A stretch of DNA of 64,000 nucleotides from Myxococcus hansupus (GTDB lineage: Bacteria; Myxococcota; Myxococcia; Myxococcales; Myxococcaceae). How positions within the stretch are numbered: the first letter of the stretch is position 1; every line of letters begins with the position of its first letter. The notes beneath the pieces were generated by a model. It was not told the origin of the DNA. It did no database searches and saw nothing but the letters and a program-made list of their open reading frames with translations. The translations under genes were made by a program, and so were the position numbers. The DNA is taken from positions 3,802,501 to 3,866,500 of the forward strand of contig NZ_CP012109.1 of assembly GCF_000280925.3 (NCBI RefSeq), written 5' to 3'. Below are positions 52,008 through 59,980 of the stretch, one piece after another.

Positions 52008-53447
52008 TTACTCGGCCAGGTAGCGCATCACCAGGTCCATGCCCGCGTTGGAGCGCATGGAGCCGAAGTGGTTCGCGATGAAGCCCTTGTTGAAGTAGCC
52101 GCTCGTGTCGTAGTCGTTCAGCGTGGTGAGCGTGTTCGCCACGCAGCCGTTCATCTCGATGCGGGAGGCCGCCTCGGACACGTAGAGGTCCTGGTAGTTC
52201 CGGCCCTGCTCCTTGTCCGTCATCGTGATGGTGTAGTAGCGCACCACGTTGCCCCCGCACTGGCCCGTCTTGCCGAACGCGTAGTCACCATCCGCGCAAG
52301 GCGTGCTGAAGAGGTCGCGAGGCCCGTTGAGCGGCTTGTGGAAGTACGTCTGCACGTAGTTGGACCGGCTGCCCATCTCGCAGACGATGGTCCCGCGCAT
52401 CGTCGGGTTGCGGAAGCACAGCTCGCCCAGCGCCGGGTCATACGTGGACACGCCGTGGTTCGCGCCCGAGCCCAGGATGACGTGGCTGACCTGGGTGAAG
52501 GGGTTGAAGCTGTCCGCGCGGCCCTGGCTCCACTCGACGTAGAGGCGCCGCAGGGCGTCCCGCGCCACCGTCACGCCCAGCGAGTGGCCAATGAGCGCCA
52601 CCTTCCGCTGGGGGTTGTTCCGCATGACGGCCTTCACCAGCGACTGGAGGATGGGCGTGGACCAGCCGTGGTCGATGTTGCCCGACGAGTTCTGCGTCTG
52701 GCTGTTCTCCGCGGGGTCGACGTTGGTGACGATGTCGGTGCGGAAGTCGACCGCGATGACGCGGTAGCGCTGGGCGATGAGCCGCTCGGCCAACTGCTCC
52801 CGGGCGGAGCTGTCCGCGGTGAACTGCACCTGCTCATAGGCGGTGTCCACCGTCGTCCCGGCGGGGAGCTGGAACTTCTCCCAGGTGTGCGGCCGCGTGG
52901 AGTTGCCGTGGACGAGGATGACGATGGGCTTGGACGTGTCCTCGTTGTCCTGCGTGTACTCCTTGGCCGCGCAGGGGAAGCCCTCGATGACCGCCCGCTG
53001 GCCGCGGATGAAGCCGGTGGCGGCGTTGGGGCCGCCGAAGGCGGTGTTGCCCGTCCACTTGCCGTCGTTGTTCCCGTCGACGTACGGCGTGGAGCCCGTG
53101 GTGTTGGCCCGGTCGTAATAGAGGTTGTCGACGGTGCAGCCAGGGTGGTTGGTCAGCGGCCGGTAGTGGCCGTCATAGTCCTGGTAGTTGTCCCGGGTCT
53201 GCGGAACCGTGGTGGTGATCTCCGTCATCTCCGGAGCGTCGGTGATGGGCCACGCGGAGATGTCGATGCCCGCGGCGTTGACCTCGGCCGTCTTCGCGGC
53301 GATGCGCTCCCGGCAGGCTTCGATACTGACGGTCTGCGAATCCGTGGGTAGGGGTTCGTCACCGCCCGAATCCTGGTTCTGGCACGCCAGTCCAAACAGG
53401 CCGATCACCGCAGCCACAGACCGCACATGCATGCGACGTGTTGCCAT
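52008..53447 (-). CDS. Secreted alpha/beta hydrolase lipoprotein (lipase/esterase-like)
   Basis: A 479-residue protein from ATG 53447 (GGAG upstream). The signal peptide ends in a lipobox-like LAC (C about 22). The alpha/beta hydrolase core has VILVHGNSTRPHTWEK and the nucleophile serine in ALIGHSLGVTVARDAL at about residue 287. The His is probably in the C-terminal half (DHGW or ANHFGSM region). A 130-residue N-terminal region and several Cys pairs suit extracellular exposure. It could be an ester, PHB or lipid hydrolase at the outer surface. The next genes encode a porin and an MHS importer. Confidence 0.78.
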   Translation of the reverse strand: MATRRMHVRSVAAVIGLFGLACQNQDSGGDEPLPTDSQTVSIEACRERIAAKTAEVNAAGIDISAWPITDAPEMTEITTTVPQTRDNYQDYDGHYRPLTNHPGCTVDNLYYDRANTTGSTPYVDGNNDGKWTGNTAFGGPNAATGFIRGQRAVIEGFPCAAKEYTQDNEDTSKPIVILVHGNSTRPHTWEKFQLPAGTTVDTAYEQVQFTADSSAREQLAERLIAQRYRVIAVDFRTDIVTNVDPAENSQTQNSSGNIDHGWSTPILQSLVKAVMRNNPQRKVALIGHSLGVTVARDALRRLYVEWSQGRADSFNPFTQVSHVILGSGANHGVSTYDPALGELCFRNPTMRGTIVCEMGSRSNYVQTYFHKPLNGPRDLFSTPCADGDYAFGKTGQCGGNVVRYYTITMTDKEQGRNYQDLYVSEAASRIEMNGCVANTLTTLNDYDTSGYFNKGFIANHFGSMRSNAGMDLVMRYLAE

Positions 53448-53520
53448 TTGCTCGCTCCGTTTCAATCGCTGACAGGGGTGGCGATCCGTACCAAACGTGA
53501 AGCCAATGAATCAAATCGGA

Positions 53521-53601
53521 GTTGAAGGGTGATTCACCTTTCGGCGCGTCGAGAGGAATCCGTGCTCATGCGCGGCGCGTCATGAGTTGAATGGTGATTC
53601 A
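53521..53601. promoter_or_regulatory. Repeat/palindrome cluster in divergent promoter region
   Basis: The 276-bp gap between the lipase and the PLP enzyme genes contains a 16-bp direct repeat, GTTGAA(G/T)GGTGATTCA, at 53521-53536 and 53586-53601 (one mismatch, 65 bp apart). The first copy extends into a near-palindrome, AAGGGTGATTCACCTTT. Between the copies lies CTCATG-N10-CATGAG (53565-53586). Spaced sites of this kind in a divergent promoter suggest an operator; the regulator is unknown. Confidence 0.5.
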
Positions 53602-53615
53602 GGATTCCACTGTAT

Positions 53616-53630
53616 CGACCCATTGGGTCG
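53616..53630. promoter_or_regulatory. 15-bp palindrome CGACCCATTGGGTCG
   Basis: A perfect dyad with 7-bp arms (CGACCCA/TGGGTCG) around one central base, about 95 bp before the PLP enzyme gene start. Possible operator for that gene; not the same sequence as the neighbouring repeat. Confidence 0.45.
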
Positions 53631-53723
53631 CTGTTGCGCATTGCGTCGCGACAGGGATTGAGCCGGTTTCCACCGGCGTTGCGGCGCGTCACGTCGCATG
53701 GAGCTGCGGTAGGCTCGTATCCC

Positions 53724-54959
53724 ATGAGTCCGCGCCACCTCAGTCGAAGCGAGTTCCTGGCCCTCACCGGGCTGCTCTCCGGAGCCACCTTGTGGCCTCG
53801 CGGGGCCTCGGCCGCGACGCCCTCCACCACGCCTGTGCCCACGGGGAAGCCGGCCACCGTCACGCCGAAGCCGTCACCCGTGTCCACCGCGGCCTTGCGG
53901 CGAAGCTGCCGGGCGGCGCTGGCTCCCGGCGCTCCCGTGGACCCTGGCGCCGAGCTCATCCGCATTGGCGAGTGGATACAGAGCCGCGGACTGGAGCAGG
54001 ACTTCTATGGGAACAGCGCGTTCATCGAGGAGTTCGAGGCGCGCCTCGCGAAGCTGCTCGGGGCCGAGGACGCGTGTTTCATGCCCACGGGCACCATGGG
54101 GCAGCTCATCGCGCTGCGCATCTACGCGGACGCCAGTGGGAACCGGAACGTGGGCATGCACCCGTCGTCCCACCACGTGCTGCACGAGAACAACAGCCAC
54201 GAGGTGCTCCACGGGCTCCGTGACGTCCTCATCGCGCCATGGAACCGGCCGGTGCTGGGCTCGGACGTTCGCGGAGCCCGGGAGTCGCTGGGGACGGTGA
54301 GCGTGGAGCTGCCGGTCCGCTGGCTGGGCGGTCAGCTTCCGACGTGGGCACAGCTCGAGGACCTCAAGCGGACGTGCCGCTCACGAGGCGTGAAGCTTCA
54401 CATGGATGGAGCGCGGCTGTGGGAGTGCCAGCCCTATTACCAGCGCTCCTACGCGGACATCTGCCGCGGCTTCGACTCCGTCTATGTGTCCTTCTACAAG
54501 ACGGTGGGGGCCCTGGGCGGCGCCGTGCTCGCCGGCAAGCGCGACTTCATCCGGAGCGCGCGCATGTGGCGGCACCGGCACGGGGGCAACGTGTTCCAGA
54601 TGCTTCCGTACGTGGCCTCCGCCGCGATGCGCCTCGACGACGCCCTGGCGCGAATCCCCGAGCAGGTCCGGCGGGCGAAGCTGCTCGCGGAGGCGCTGGC
54701 CGCGGATGAGCGCCTCACGGTGCTGCCCCGGCCGCCTCCGACGAACATGTTCCGCGTCTACCTTCGGGGAGACCCCGCCGAGCTCTCGGCCCGGAGGGAC
54801 CTCATCGCCCGGGAGGACAAGGTCTGGGTGGCCAACGGCTTCGGTCCCACGCGCGTTCCGGGCGTCTCGGAGACGGAACTGCAGGTGAGCGACGAGCTGG
54901 GGGACGTGTCGGAGGAGGCCGCCGCCCAGGCGTTCCGGAAGCTGCTGAGCCCCGCCTGA
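53724..54959 (+). CDS. Threonine-aldolase-like PLP enzyme with apparent export signal
   Basis: A 411-residue fold-type I PLP enzyme of the threonine aldolase/beta-eliminating lyase group. The PLP lysine is K259 (SFYKTVGALGG), the ring-N aspartate D228 (HMDGARLWE), and FMPTGTMGQL at 119-128 is the phosphate-cup loop. From ATG 53724 the N-terminus reads RHLSRSEFLALTGLLSG, then a Pro/Thr-rich stretch: this is Tat-like (RSEFLALTG with one Arg of the twin pair) and about 60 residues longer than cytosolic threonine aldolases. Export of a PLP enzyme is unusual. It is divergent from the lipase gene. Confidence 0.75.
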   Translation: MSPRHLSRSEFLALTGLLSGATLWPRGASAATPSTTPVPTGKPATVTPKPSPVSTAALRRSCRAALAPGAPVDPGAELIRIGEWIQSRGLEQDFYGNSAFIEEFEARLAKLLGAEDACFMPTGTMGQLIALRIYADASGNRNVGMHPSSHHVLHENNSHEVLHGLRDVLIAPWNRPVLGSDVRGARESLGTVSVELPVRWLGGQLPTWAQLEDLKRTCRSRGVKLHMDGARLWECQPYYQRSYADICRGFDSVYVSFYKTVGALGGAVLAGKRDFIRSARMWRHRHGGNVFQMLPYVASAAMRLDDALARIPEQVRRAKLLAEALAADERLTVLPRPPPTNMFRVYLRGDPAELSARRDLIAREDKVWVANGFGPTRVPGVSETELQVSDELGDVSEEAAAQAFRKLLSPA

Positions 54960-55055
54960 GCGCGGAGCAGGCAGGCAGCCGGGCCCTGGGCGGAGGTTGC
55001 GAGAACACGCTCGGCGGGCGGCTTGCGGCGGGGCACGGACGCGTTAAGTCAAAGC

Positions 55056-55250
55056 ATGACCGAAGTGAACGCAACCTCCCGTGACTACACGATTCCCGAG
55101 GGGTGCCCCGTGTGCTCGGCGGATCTGCCGGTGCGCGTCACCTCTTCAGGCCCCAGCGCGGTGTGCAGGCGCTGTGGGTGGCTGGGCCGGCCGCTCATCA
55201 CGATGACCCACCGCGGCCTGCGCGTCAGCTACGACGGCGCGCAGGCCTGA
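55056..55250 (+). CDS. Small zinc-ribbon protein
   Basis: A 64-residue protein from ATG 55056. Two knuckles, CPVC (about 17-20) and CRRC (about 38-41), form a CX2C-X17-CX2C zinc ribbon, followed by GWLGRPLITMTHRGLRV. Many such proteins occur in myxobacteria; function unknown. It lies 96 bp after the PLP enzyme gene and ends just before the convergent MFS gene. The upstream extension to 55023 is unlikely. Confidence 0.6.
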   Translation: MTEVNATSRDYTIPEGCPVCSADLPVRVTSSGPSAVCRRCGWLGRPLITMTHRGLRVSYDGAQA

Positions 55251-55254
55251 GCCT

Positions 55255-56517
55255 TCAGCCCGCGGGGGTCGCGGGCTGCTTCTTCGCGAAGGACTCCAGG
55301 CGGTCCACGTCGCGCAGCTCGGGGAAGGCCCAGGCCCAGATGGCCACCACGGCCAGCGTCCCCACGGCGCCCGCGACCACCGCGGGCACGGCGCCCGCGA
55401 ATTCGGCGAGCCCGCCGGCGCGGAACTCGCCCAGCTCGTTCGATGCGCCGATGCACATCATGTTCACCGAGCCCACCCGGCCGCGCATGTCGTCCGGCGT
55501 GGCCATCAGCTCCAGCGTGTGACGGACGACGACGCTGATCATGTCCGCGGCGCCGGCCACCGCGAGCGCCAACAGGGAGAGGGGCAGGGAGCGGCTCATC
55601 CCGAAGACGAGCGTGGCCGCGCCGAAGATGGCGACCGCGATGAACATCTTCCGTCCGCTGTTGCCGCCCATCGGGCGCAGGGCCAGAAAGACGGCCACCG
55701 CCGCCGCGCCCGCCGCTGGCGCGCACCGCAGCAGCCCCAGGCCCCAGGGCCCCGCGTGGAGGATGTCCCGCGCGTAGATGGGCAGCAGCGCCACCGCGCC
55801 ACCGAAGAGCACGGCGAACAGGTCCAAGGTGATGCTGCCCAGCAGCAGGCGCTGGCGGCGCACGAAGCCCAGGCCCGCGACCAGCGTGGACAGGGACAGG
55901 GGCTCGGCGGATGCGCGTCCGGTGCGCACCTTGAGCATGAGAATCCAGACGACCGACAGCGCGCACAGCGTCGCGGAGGCCGCGTACGCCCCAGTGGCGC
56001 CCGCCCAGCCATAGAGGATGCCACCCACAGCCGGGCCGCCAATGGTGGCCACCTGCCACGTGGTGGAGTTGATGGCCACCGCGCGCGTCAGGTGCTCCGG
56101 CGGCACCAGGTGTGGCGTGAGGGCTGAACCGGCGGGTGCGTGGAACGCGCGCGCGGCGCCGAACAGCACCAACACGCCGTAGACGAACCGGATGTCACTC
56201 ACGTGGCCCAGCGTGAAGGCGAGCAACAACAGGCTGCACAGCAGCATCACGGTCTGGCACACCGCCAGGATGGCGCGCCGGTCCACGCGGTCCGCGACCT
56301 GCCCACCGAAGAGACACAGGCCAACGAAGGGGATGAACTGCGCCAGCCCCGTGTACCCGAGCGCGAGCGCGCTGTCGGTGCGCTCGTAGACCTGCCAGCC
56401 GATGGCCACCGATTCGATCTGCACCGCCAGCACCGCGCACAGGCGCGACAGCAGGTAGAAGCGAAAGTCCCGGTGGTGGAAAACGCCGCGAGCGGGGACG
56501 ACATCCCGATGAGTCAT
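55255..56517 (-). CDS. MFS exporter, EntS-like
   Basis: A 420-residue carrier with about twelve hydrophobic segments from ATG 56517. FRFYLLSRLCAVLAVQIESVAIGWQVYE at the N-terminus, FGGQVADRVDRRAIL between helices 2 and 3, and MRGRVGSVNMMCIGASNELGEFRAG in the second half are characteristic of the EntS/MFS_3 drug- and siderophore-exporter group. The substrate is not evident. It is divergent from the membrane protein gene at 56632 with 114 bp between starts. Confidence 0.85.
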   Translation of the reverse strand: MTHRDVVPARGVFHHRDFRFYLLSRLCAVLAVQIESVAIGWQVYERTDSALALGYTGLAQFIPFVGLCLFGGQVADRVDRRAILAVCQTVMLLCSLLLLAFTLGHVSDIRFVYGVLVLFGAARAFHAPAGSALTPHLVPPEHLTRAVAINSTTWQVATIGGPAVGGILYGWAGATGAYAASATLCALSVVWILMLKVRTGRASAEPLSLSTLVAGLGFVRRQRLLLGSITLDLFAVLFGGAVALLPIYARDILHAGPWGLGLLRCAPAAGAAAVAVFLALRPMGGNSGRKMFIAVAIFGAATLVFGMSRSLPLSLLALAVAGAADMISVVVRHTLELMATPDDMRGRVGSVNMMCIGASNELGEFRAGGLAEFAGAVPAVVAGAVGTLAVVAIWAWAFPELRDVDRLESFAKKQPATPAG

Positions 56518-56631
56518 GCTGGCGCCGCTGTAGTCCAGGGCCGCGCCGCGCGCCACAGCCGACGTGCTGCCGCCCTGGCTGACTGCCTGGACAGGGGTGT
56601 GCCCAGGTCGTCGTGATACCTTCCTTTCCCG

Positions 56632-57537
56632 ATGAGCACGGAATCGAAGGACGCGGCGACGGCGCACGGCTCGCGCCCGGTGCGGAAGGATGTGCTGCCG
56701 TTCGACGGGACCTTGAGCGAAACCGCTGTCGAGTTCATGGCGGGCTACGGCGCCCTGATGTTCCTTGTCGCCCAGCTCCTTCCCGCGTTGGACGGAAAAG
56801 CGCTCGACTTGAAGCGCGTGGCGTTGGCGGTGCTGGCGCTCCCGGTGGGCCTCTACTGCATCGCGTGGGGACGCGCGCGCCGACTGAAGCGGAAGCAGGA
56901 GCGCGCGGAAATCGAGGCCTCCATCCCGAAGGAGGACTGGATTCATGGAGACCCCCTGTCGGCGCTCTCGACCTCCATGATGGGCACCAGGCTGGCGGCG
57001 ATTCGCCAAGGCTTCGTCGAGTCAGTTCGAGCGCCGGATCAGCAGGGGGCGCCAGAGCGCTTCGACCGCGTCCAGTTCGTCCGCGACGGTGTCTCGATGG
57101 CGGCCTACGAGAGCCGCTACTCCTCGTGGTCGAACACCCCCTTGAACGAGCGGGGGCCGGACCTGGCCTTCCACCTCCATCCTTACTGGCGAGTGCGGGC
57201 CGAGGTCGCCTCGACGTCGACCTTCGCCATCCACGCCAAAGCGCCGCCCCTCACGTGGCACTTGAAGCCTGGGGAAGACCCCGTCCCGTCCTCATTCGAG
57301 GACACCTTCGAAATCCACGACGCGTCCGGGTGGGTGCGGAGCCATTTTCCAGAGGCGCTTCGTGCGCGGATGCTCCAGCGCCCCGCGTTCTATGTCCGGT
57401 GCCTCCATGGCCGGGTGGAATGCCTCTGGCCTCGGCATGTCGTGGGCGTCACGCACTCCCGTTTCGAGGACGCCGCGTTCATCGTCGCCACCCTCGTGCG
57501 CCTGCTGGAGAAGCTGCCGCGGGAGCAGGTGTCGTGA
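56632..57537 (+). CDS. Hypothetical membrane protein
   Basis: A 301-residue protein with two hydrophobic helices at about 33-55 and 63-85, after a basic N-terminal part. The remaining 210 residues form a soluble alpha/beta domain (FVRDGVSMAAYESRYSSWS; FEIHDASGWVRSHFPEALRARML) on one side of the membrane. I do not recognise a family. It ends 16 bp before the YdeI-like gene in the same direction, so the two may be co-transcribed. Confidence 0.6.
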   Translation: MSTESKDAATAHGSRPVRKDVLPFDGTLSETAVEFMAGYGALMFLVAQLLPALDGKALDLKRVALAVLALPVGLYCIAWGRARRLKRKQERAEIEASIPKEDWIHGDPLSALSTSMMGTRLAAIRQGFVESVRAPDQQGAPERFDRVQFVRDGVSMAAYESRYSSWSNTPLNERGPDLAFHLHPYWRVRAEVASTSTFAIHAKAPPLTWHLKPGEDPVPSSFEDTFEIHDASGWVRSHFPEALRARMLQRPAFYVRCLHGRVECLWPRHVVGVTHSRFEDAAFIVATLVRLLEKLPREQVS

Positions 57538-57553
57538 TACCTCGTGGCTCCCC

Positions 57554-58165
57554 ATGAGCCCGACGAAGAAAGCCCCCGCCAAGAAGGCGCCCGCCGCCGA
57601 GCTGCCCATCCTGGCCTTCGCCACCCCCGCGGATGTGTCCGCCTGGATGAAGAAGCACCACGCCTCCGAGCGTGGCTTCTGGCTCAAGCTCGCGAAGAAG
57701 GGCTCCGGCATCGACTCCGTCACCTATGCGGAGGCGCTCGACGTGGCGCTCGAATGGGGCTGGATTGACGGCCAGAAGCAGTCCTTCGACGACACCGCGT
57801 GGCTCCAGAAGTTCACGCCTCGGGGCCCGCGGAGCGTCTGGTCCAAGGTCAACTGCGCCAAGGTGGAAGCGCTCATCGCCGCGGGCCGGATGAAGCCGTC
57901 TGGAATGGCGGTCGTGGAGAAGGCCCGCGAGGACGGCCGCTGGGACGCCGCCTACGAATCCCAGAGCAAGGCCACCGTGCCGGAGGACCTGGCGCAGGCC
58001 CTGGCCGCCAATGCGAGGGCCGCCGAGTTCTTCTCCACGCTCAACGCGGCCAATCGCTACGCCATCCTGTGGCGCGTGCACACCGCGAAGAAGGCGGAGA
58101 CGCGGGCGCGGCGCATCGAGCAGTTCGTGGAGATGCTCGCCCGGCACGAGTCGCTTCACGCCTGA
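57554..58165 (+). CDS. YdeI/OmdA-like bacteriocin-protection protein
   Basis: A 203-residue protein from ATG 57554. FATPADVSAWMKKHHASERGFWLKLAKKG, then VTYAEALDVALEWGWIDGQKQ, FTPRGPRSVWSKVNCAKVEALIAAGRMKPSG and a C-terminal RARRIEQFVEMLARHE follow the YdeI-like family (often annotated bacteriocin-protection or OmdA). The N-terminus is Lys/Ala-rich. It is a small cytosolic protein; the protective role in the family name is thinly supported. It follows the membrane protein gene. Confidence 0.85.
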   Translation: MSPTKKAPAKKAPAAELPILAFATPADVSAWMKKHHASERGFWLKLAKKGSGIDSVTYAEALDVALEWGWIDGQKQSFDDTAWLQKFTPRGPRSVWSKVNCAKVEALIAAGRMKPSGMAVVEKAREDGRWDAAYESQSKATVPEDLAQALAANARAAEFFSTLNAANRYAILWRVHTAKKAETRARRIEQFVEMLARHESLHA

Positions 58166-58231
58166 GCCGGGTAGGGCTGGGTACGCCCCATGGCGACAGG
58201 CGTGGGTGTCGGTCCTCCGCGCGGTGGGCCC

Positions 58232-58265
58232 GCCGGAAATCCGGCACCCCCGCCGGATGCCCGGC
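58232..58265. promoter_or_regulatory. Two 14-bp dyads 20 bp apart, candidate sigma-54 enhancer
   Basis: GCCGGAAATCCGGC (58232-58245) and GCCGGATGCCCGGC (58252-58265) share GCCGGANNNCCGGC and start exactly 20 bp apart, i.e. on one face of the helix. They lie about 110-140 bp upstream of the sigma-54 promoter, the usual place for dimer sites of an NtrC-type activator. The alternative is terminator hairpins for the YdeI-like gene: a T tract (58281-58286) follows 15 bp after the second dyad. Confidence 0.55.
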
Positions 58266-58372
58266 GGCCGCGTCTTCATCTTTTTTCACGAGAAGGCGGC
58301 GTGGGGGGCGTGGCACGGTGCGTTTCGTCTCCAGTTGGGAGGAGACCTGCCCCGGAGGGTGGCCGGTTCCGG

Positions 58373-58388
58373 TGGCACTACCATTGCT
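58373..58388 (+). promoter_or_regulatory. Sigma-54 (-24/-12) promoter
   Basis: TGGCAC-N5-TTGCT at 58373-58388 is a perfect match to the -24/-12 consensus, with the GG and GC dinucleotides 10 bases apart. Transcription should start near 58399. Two dyads for an activator lie upstream, and the downstream genes include an NtrC-type activator with a GAFTGA loop, so the operon is likely autoregulated. Confidence 0.8.
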
Positions 58389-58439
58389 GAGTGCTGAGCA
58401 CGTTGAATCGCACAGCGCACGCCAAGGGGAAGGCACTCC

Positions 58440-58613
58440 ATGTTGCTCGACATGTACCTGTACTACGGTCTGCCGCTGCGGCCCGCGCCGCGTCGCGCCG
58501 CGACTGCCGCCACCCCTGTGAGGGAGGCTTCGAAGGAACGGACAGCCCGCAAGCCGGAGCGTGCGACTCAACTCCAACTCATCGAGGGAGGGCCCGCGGC
58601 GGACGCTCCCTGA
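58440..58613 (+). CDS. Small 57-residue protein, first gene of the sigma-54 operon
   Basis: An open frame of 57 codons starting at ATG 58440, about 40 bp after the predicted transcription start and right behind AAGGGGAAGG, a strong ribosome binding site. It begins MLLDMYLYYGLPLRPAPRR, continues with an Ala/Arg/Lys-rich middle and ends QLQLIEGGPAADAP. It has no known motif, signal peptide or membrane segment. The kinase gene starts 29 bp downstream of its stop. The ORF is short enough to be missed by length filters; promoter and ribosome binding site are the reasons to believe it. Function unknown; a regulator or target of the pair is speculation. Confidence 0.55.
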   Translation: MLLDMYLYYGLPLRPAPRRAATAATPVREASKERTARKPERATQLQLIEGGPAADAP

Positions 58614-58642
58614 GCAGGGCGGTTTCAGCGGAAGAGGCCGAC

Positions 58643-59980
58643 ATGGACTCACGGACCCAGGCCATCGTCGACGACCTCAAGCTGAAGCACTTCGGTCCGT
58701 TGTTCGGCCGGTTGATTCGCTACCGCCTGGGGATTCCTGTCGTGTTGTTGGTCTCCTCGGTGCTCGTCGCGCTCCTGGATGGGGCGCCCTGGCGTTGTGC
58801 CTTCATGGGATTGGTGGGGGTGGGGGCCTTCGCGCTCTTCTTCCATGAGTTCCGCCGCTACGAACGCGACGGCTTCAGCGCCCGGTCCATCCACGCCAAC
58901 CTCTGGGCAGGGCAGCTCATCCTCCAGTGCGTCATCGTGGGGACGGGTGGCATCGCGAGTCCCATCCTGGCCGCCGCGCTGCCCTTGGGCTTCCTGTCGA
59001 GCCTCGCGGCGTCACGCGAAGAGCGGCGGTGGCTGCTGGGCATGCAACTGGCGTGGCTGCTGCTGGTGTCCATCGTCCAGGTCTCCGGGCTGGTGCCCGG
59101 CCTGCCGCTGCGCTTCATGGGCACCCCCTCGTCCGCGCTGCTCGCCACTGGCGCGGTGGTGACGGCCCTGGCGCTCGTCGTCAGCACCGCCGCGGGCAGC
59201 GCCGTCCGGACCACGTTCGACAACATGATGACCGAGGTGTTCGCGGGCCGGGACGAGCTGCTCGCCACGCACCGCTCCTATGCCGGTGCCCTGGAGGCCA
59301 TGTCCGGTGAAATCGCCCACGAGCTGAAGAACCCACTGGCCACCGTGAAGGGGCTCACCCAGCTCATGGCCCGGGAAGCGGGGCGTCCACAGCCCGCCGA
59401 GCGCCTGCAGGTGCTCGCCGGAGAGGTGGTCCGGATGCAGGGCATCCTCGAGGAGTTCCTCAACTTCACCCGGCCCCTGGTGCCGTTGACGGTCAGCCGC
59501 GTGGACCTGGGGGAGCTGTGTGACGAAGCGTTGGTGCTGCACGAAGGGCTCGCGGCGGGGCAGGGGGTGCGGCTCGAACGCGTGGGCGCCGCGCACGTGG
59601 ACGCGGTGTGCGACCCACGCAAGGTGAAGCAAGTCATGATGAACCTGCTCCACAACGCCATCGAGGCGAGCCCGGCGCGAGGCCGCGTGACGGTGTCGGT
59701 GAGCGCGCCCCGGCCCGGCGAGGCCCACGTCGCCGTGCGCGACCATGGCCTGGGACTGGCGCTGGAGCTGGGCGGACGCGCCTTCGACGCGGGCGTCACG
59801 ACCAAGGCGAAGGGTTCGGGCCTGGGACTGACGGTGGCCCGCGCCCTCGCGCGGCAGCACGGAGGGGACGTCACGTTGGCGAACGCGTCGGGCGGGGGTT
59901 GCGAGGCGGTGATGATTCTCCCGCGAGAGCTGCCGGCGGAAGTTCTGAGCCCGGTGCACGGAGTCGCCCATGTGGGATGA
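58643..59980 (+). CDS. Sensor histidine kinase
   Basis: A 445-residue membrane histidine kinase from ATG 58643 (GAAGAGG upstream). About six hydrophobic helices occupy residues 30-190 with little periplasmic sequence, so sensing is probably in or at the membrane. The H box is SGEIAHELKNPLATVKG with H226. The HATPase has the N box MMNLLHNAIEASP, G1 DHGLGL and G2 GSGLGLTVARALARQHGG. The phosphoryl acceptor should be the NtrC-type regulator whose gene overlaps by 11 bp. HxxExKNPL is the NtrB/AtoS-like sort that partners sigma-54 activators. Confidence 0.9.
   Translation: MDSRTQAIVDDLKLKHFGPLFGRLIRYRLGIPVVLLVSSVLVALLDGAPWRCAFMGLVGVGAFALFFHEFRRYERDGFSARSIHANLWAGQLILQCVIVGTGGIASPILAAALPLGFLSSLAASREERRWLLGMQLAWLLLVSIVQVSGLVPGLPLRFMGTPSSALLATGAVVTALALVVSTAAGSAVRTTFDNMMTEVFAGRDELLATHRSYAGALEAMSGEIAHELKNPLATVKGLTQLMAREAGRPQPAERLQVLAGEVVRMQGILEEFLNFTRPLVPLTVSRVDLGELCDEALVLHEGLAAGQGVRLERVGAAHVDAVCDPRKVKQVMMNLLHNAIEASPARGRVTVSVSAPRPGEAHVAVRDHGLGLALELGGRAFDAGVTTKAKGSGLGLTVARALARQHGGDVTLANASGGGCEAVMILPRELPAEVLSPVHGVAHVG

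Noticed and set aside
58250-58286. Hairpin CCGCCGG-ATGC-CCGGCGG followed by a T run as a terminator
   Set aside because: The T run begins 13 bases after the stem, too far for a canonical intrinsic terminator, and the same bases form one of two matching dyads 20 bp apart; kept as an alternative reading.
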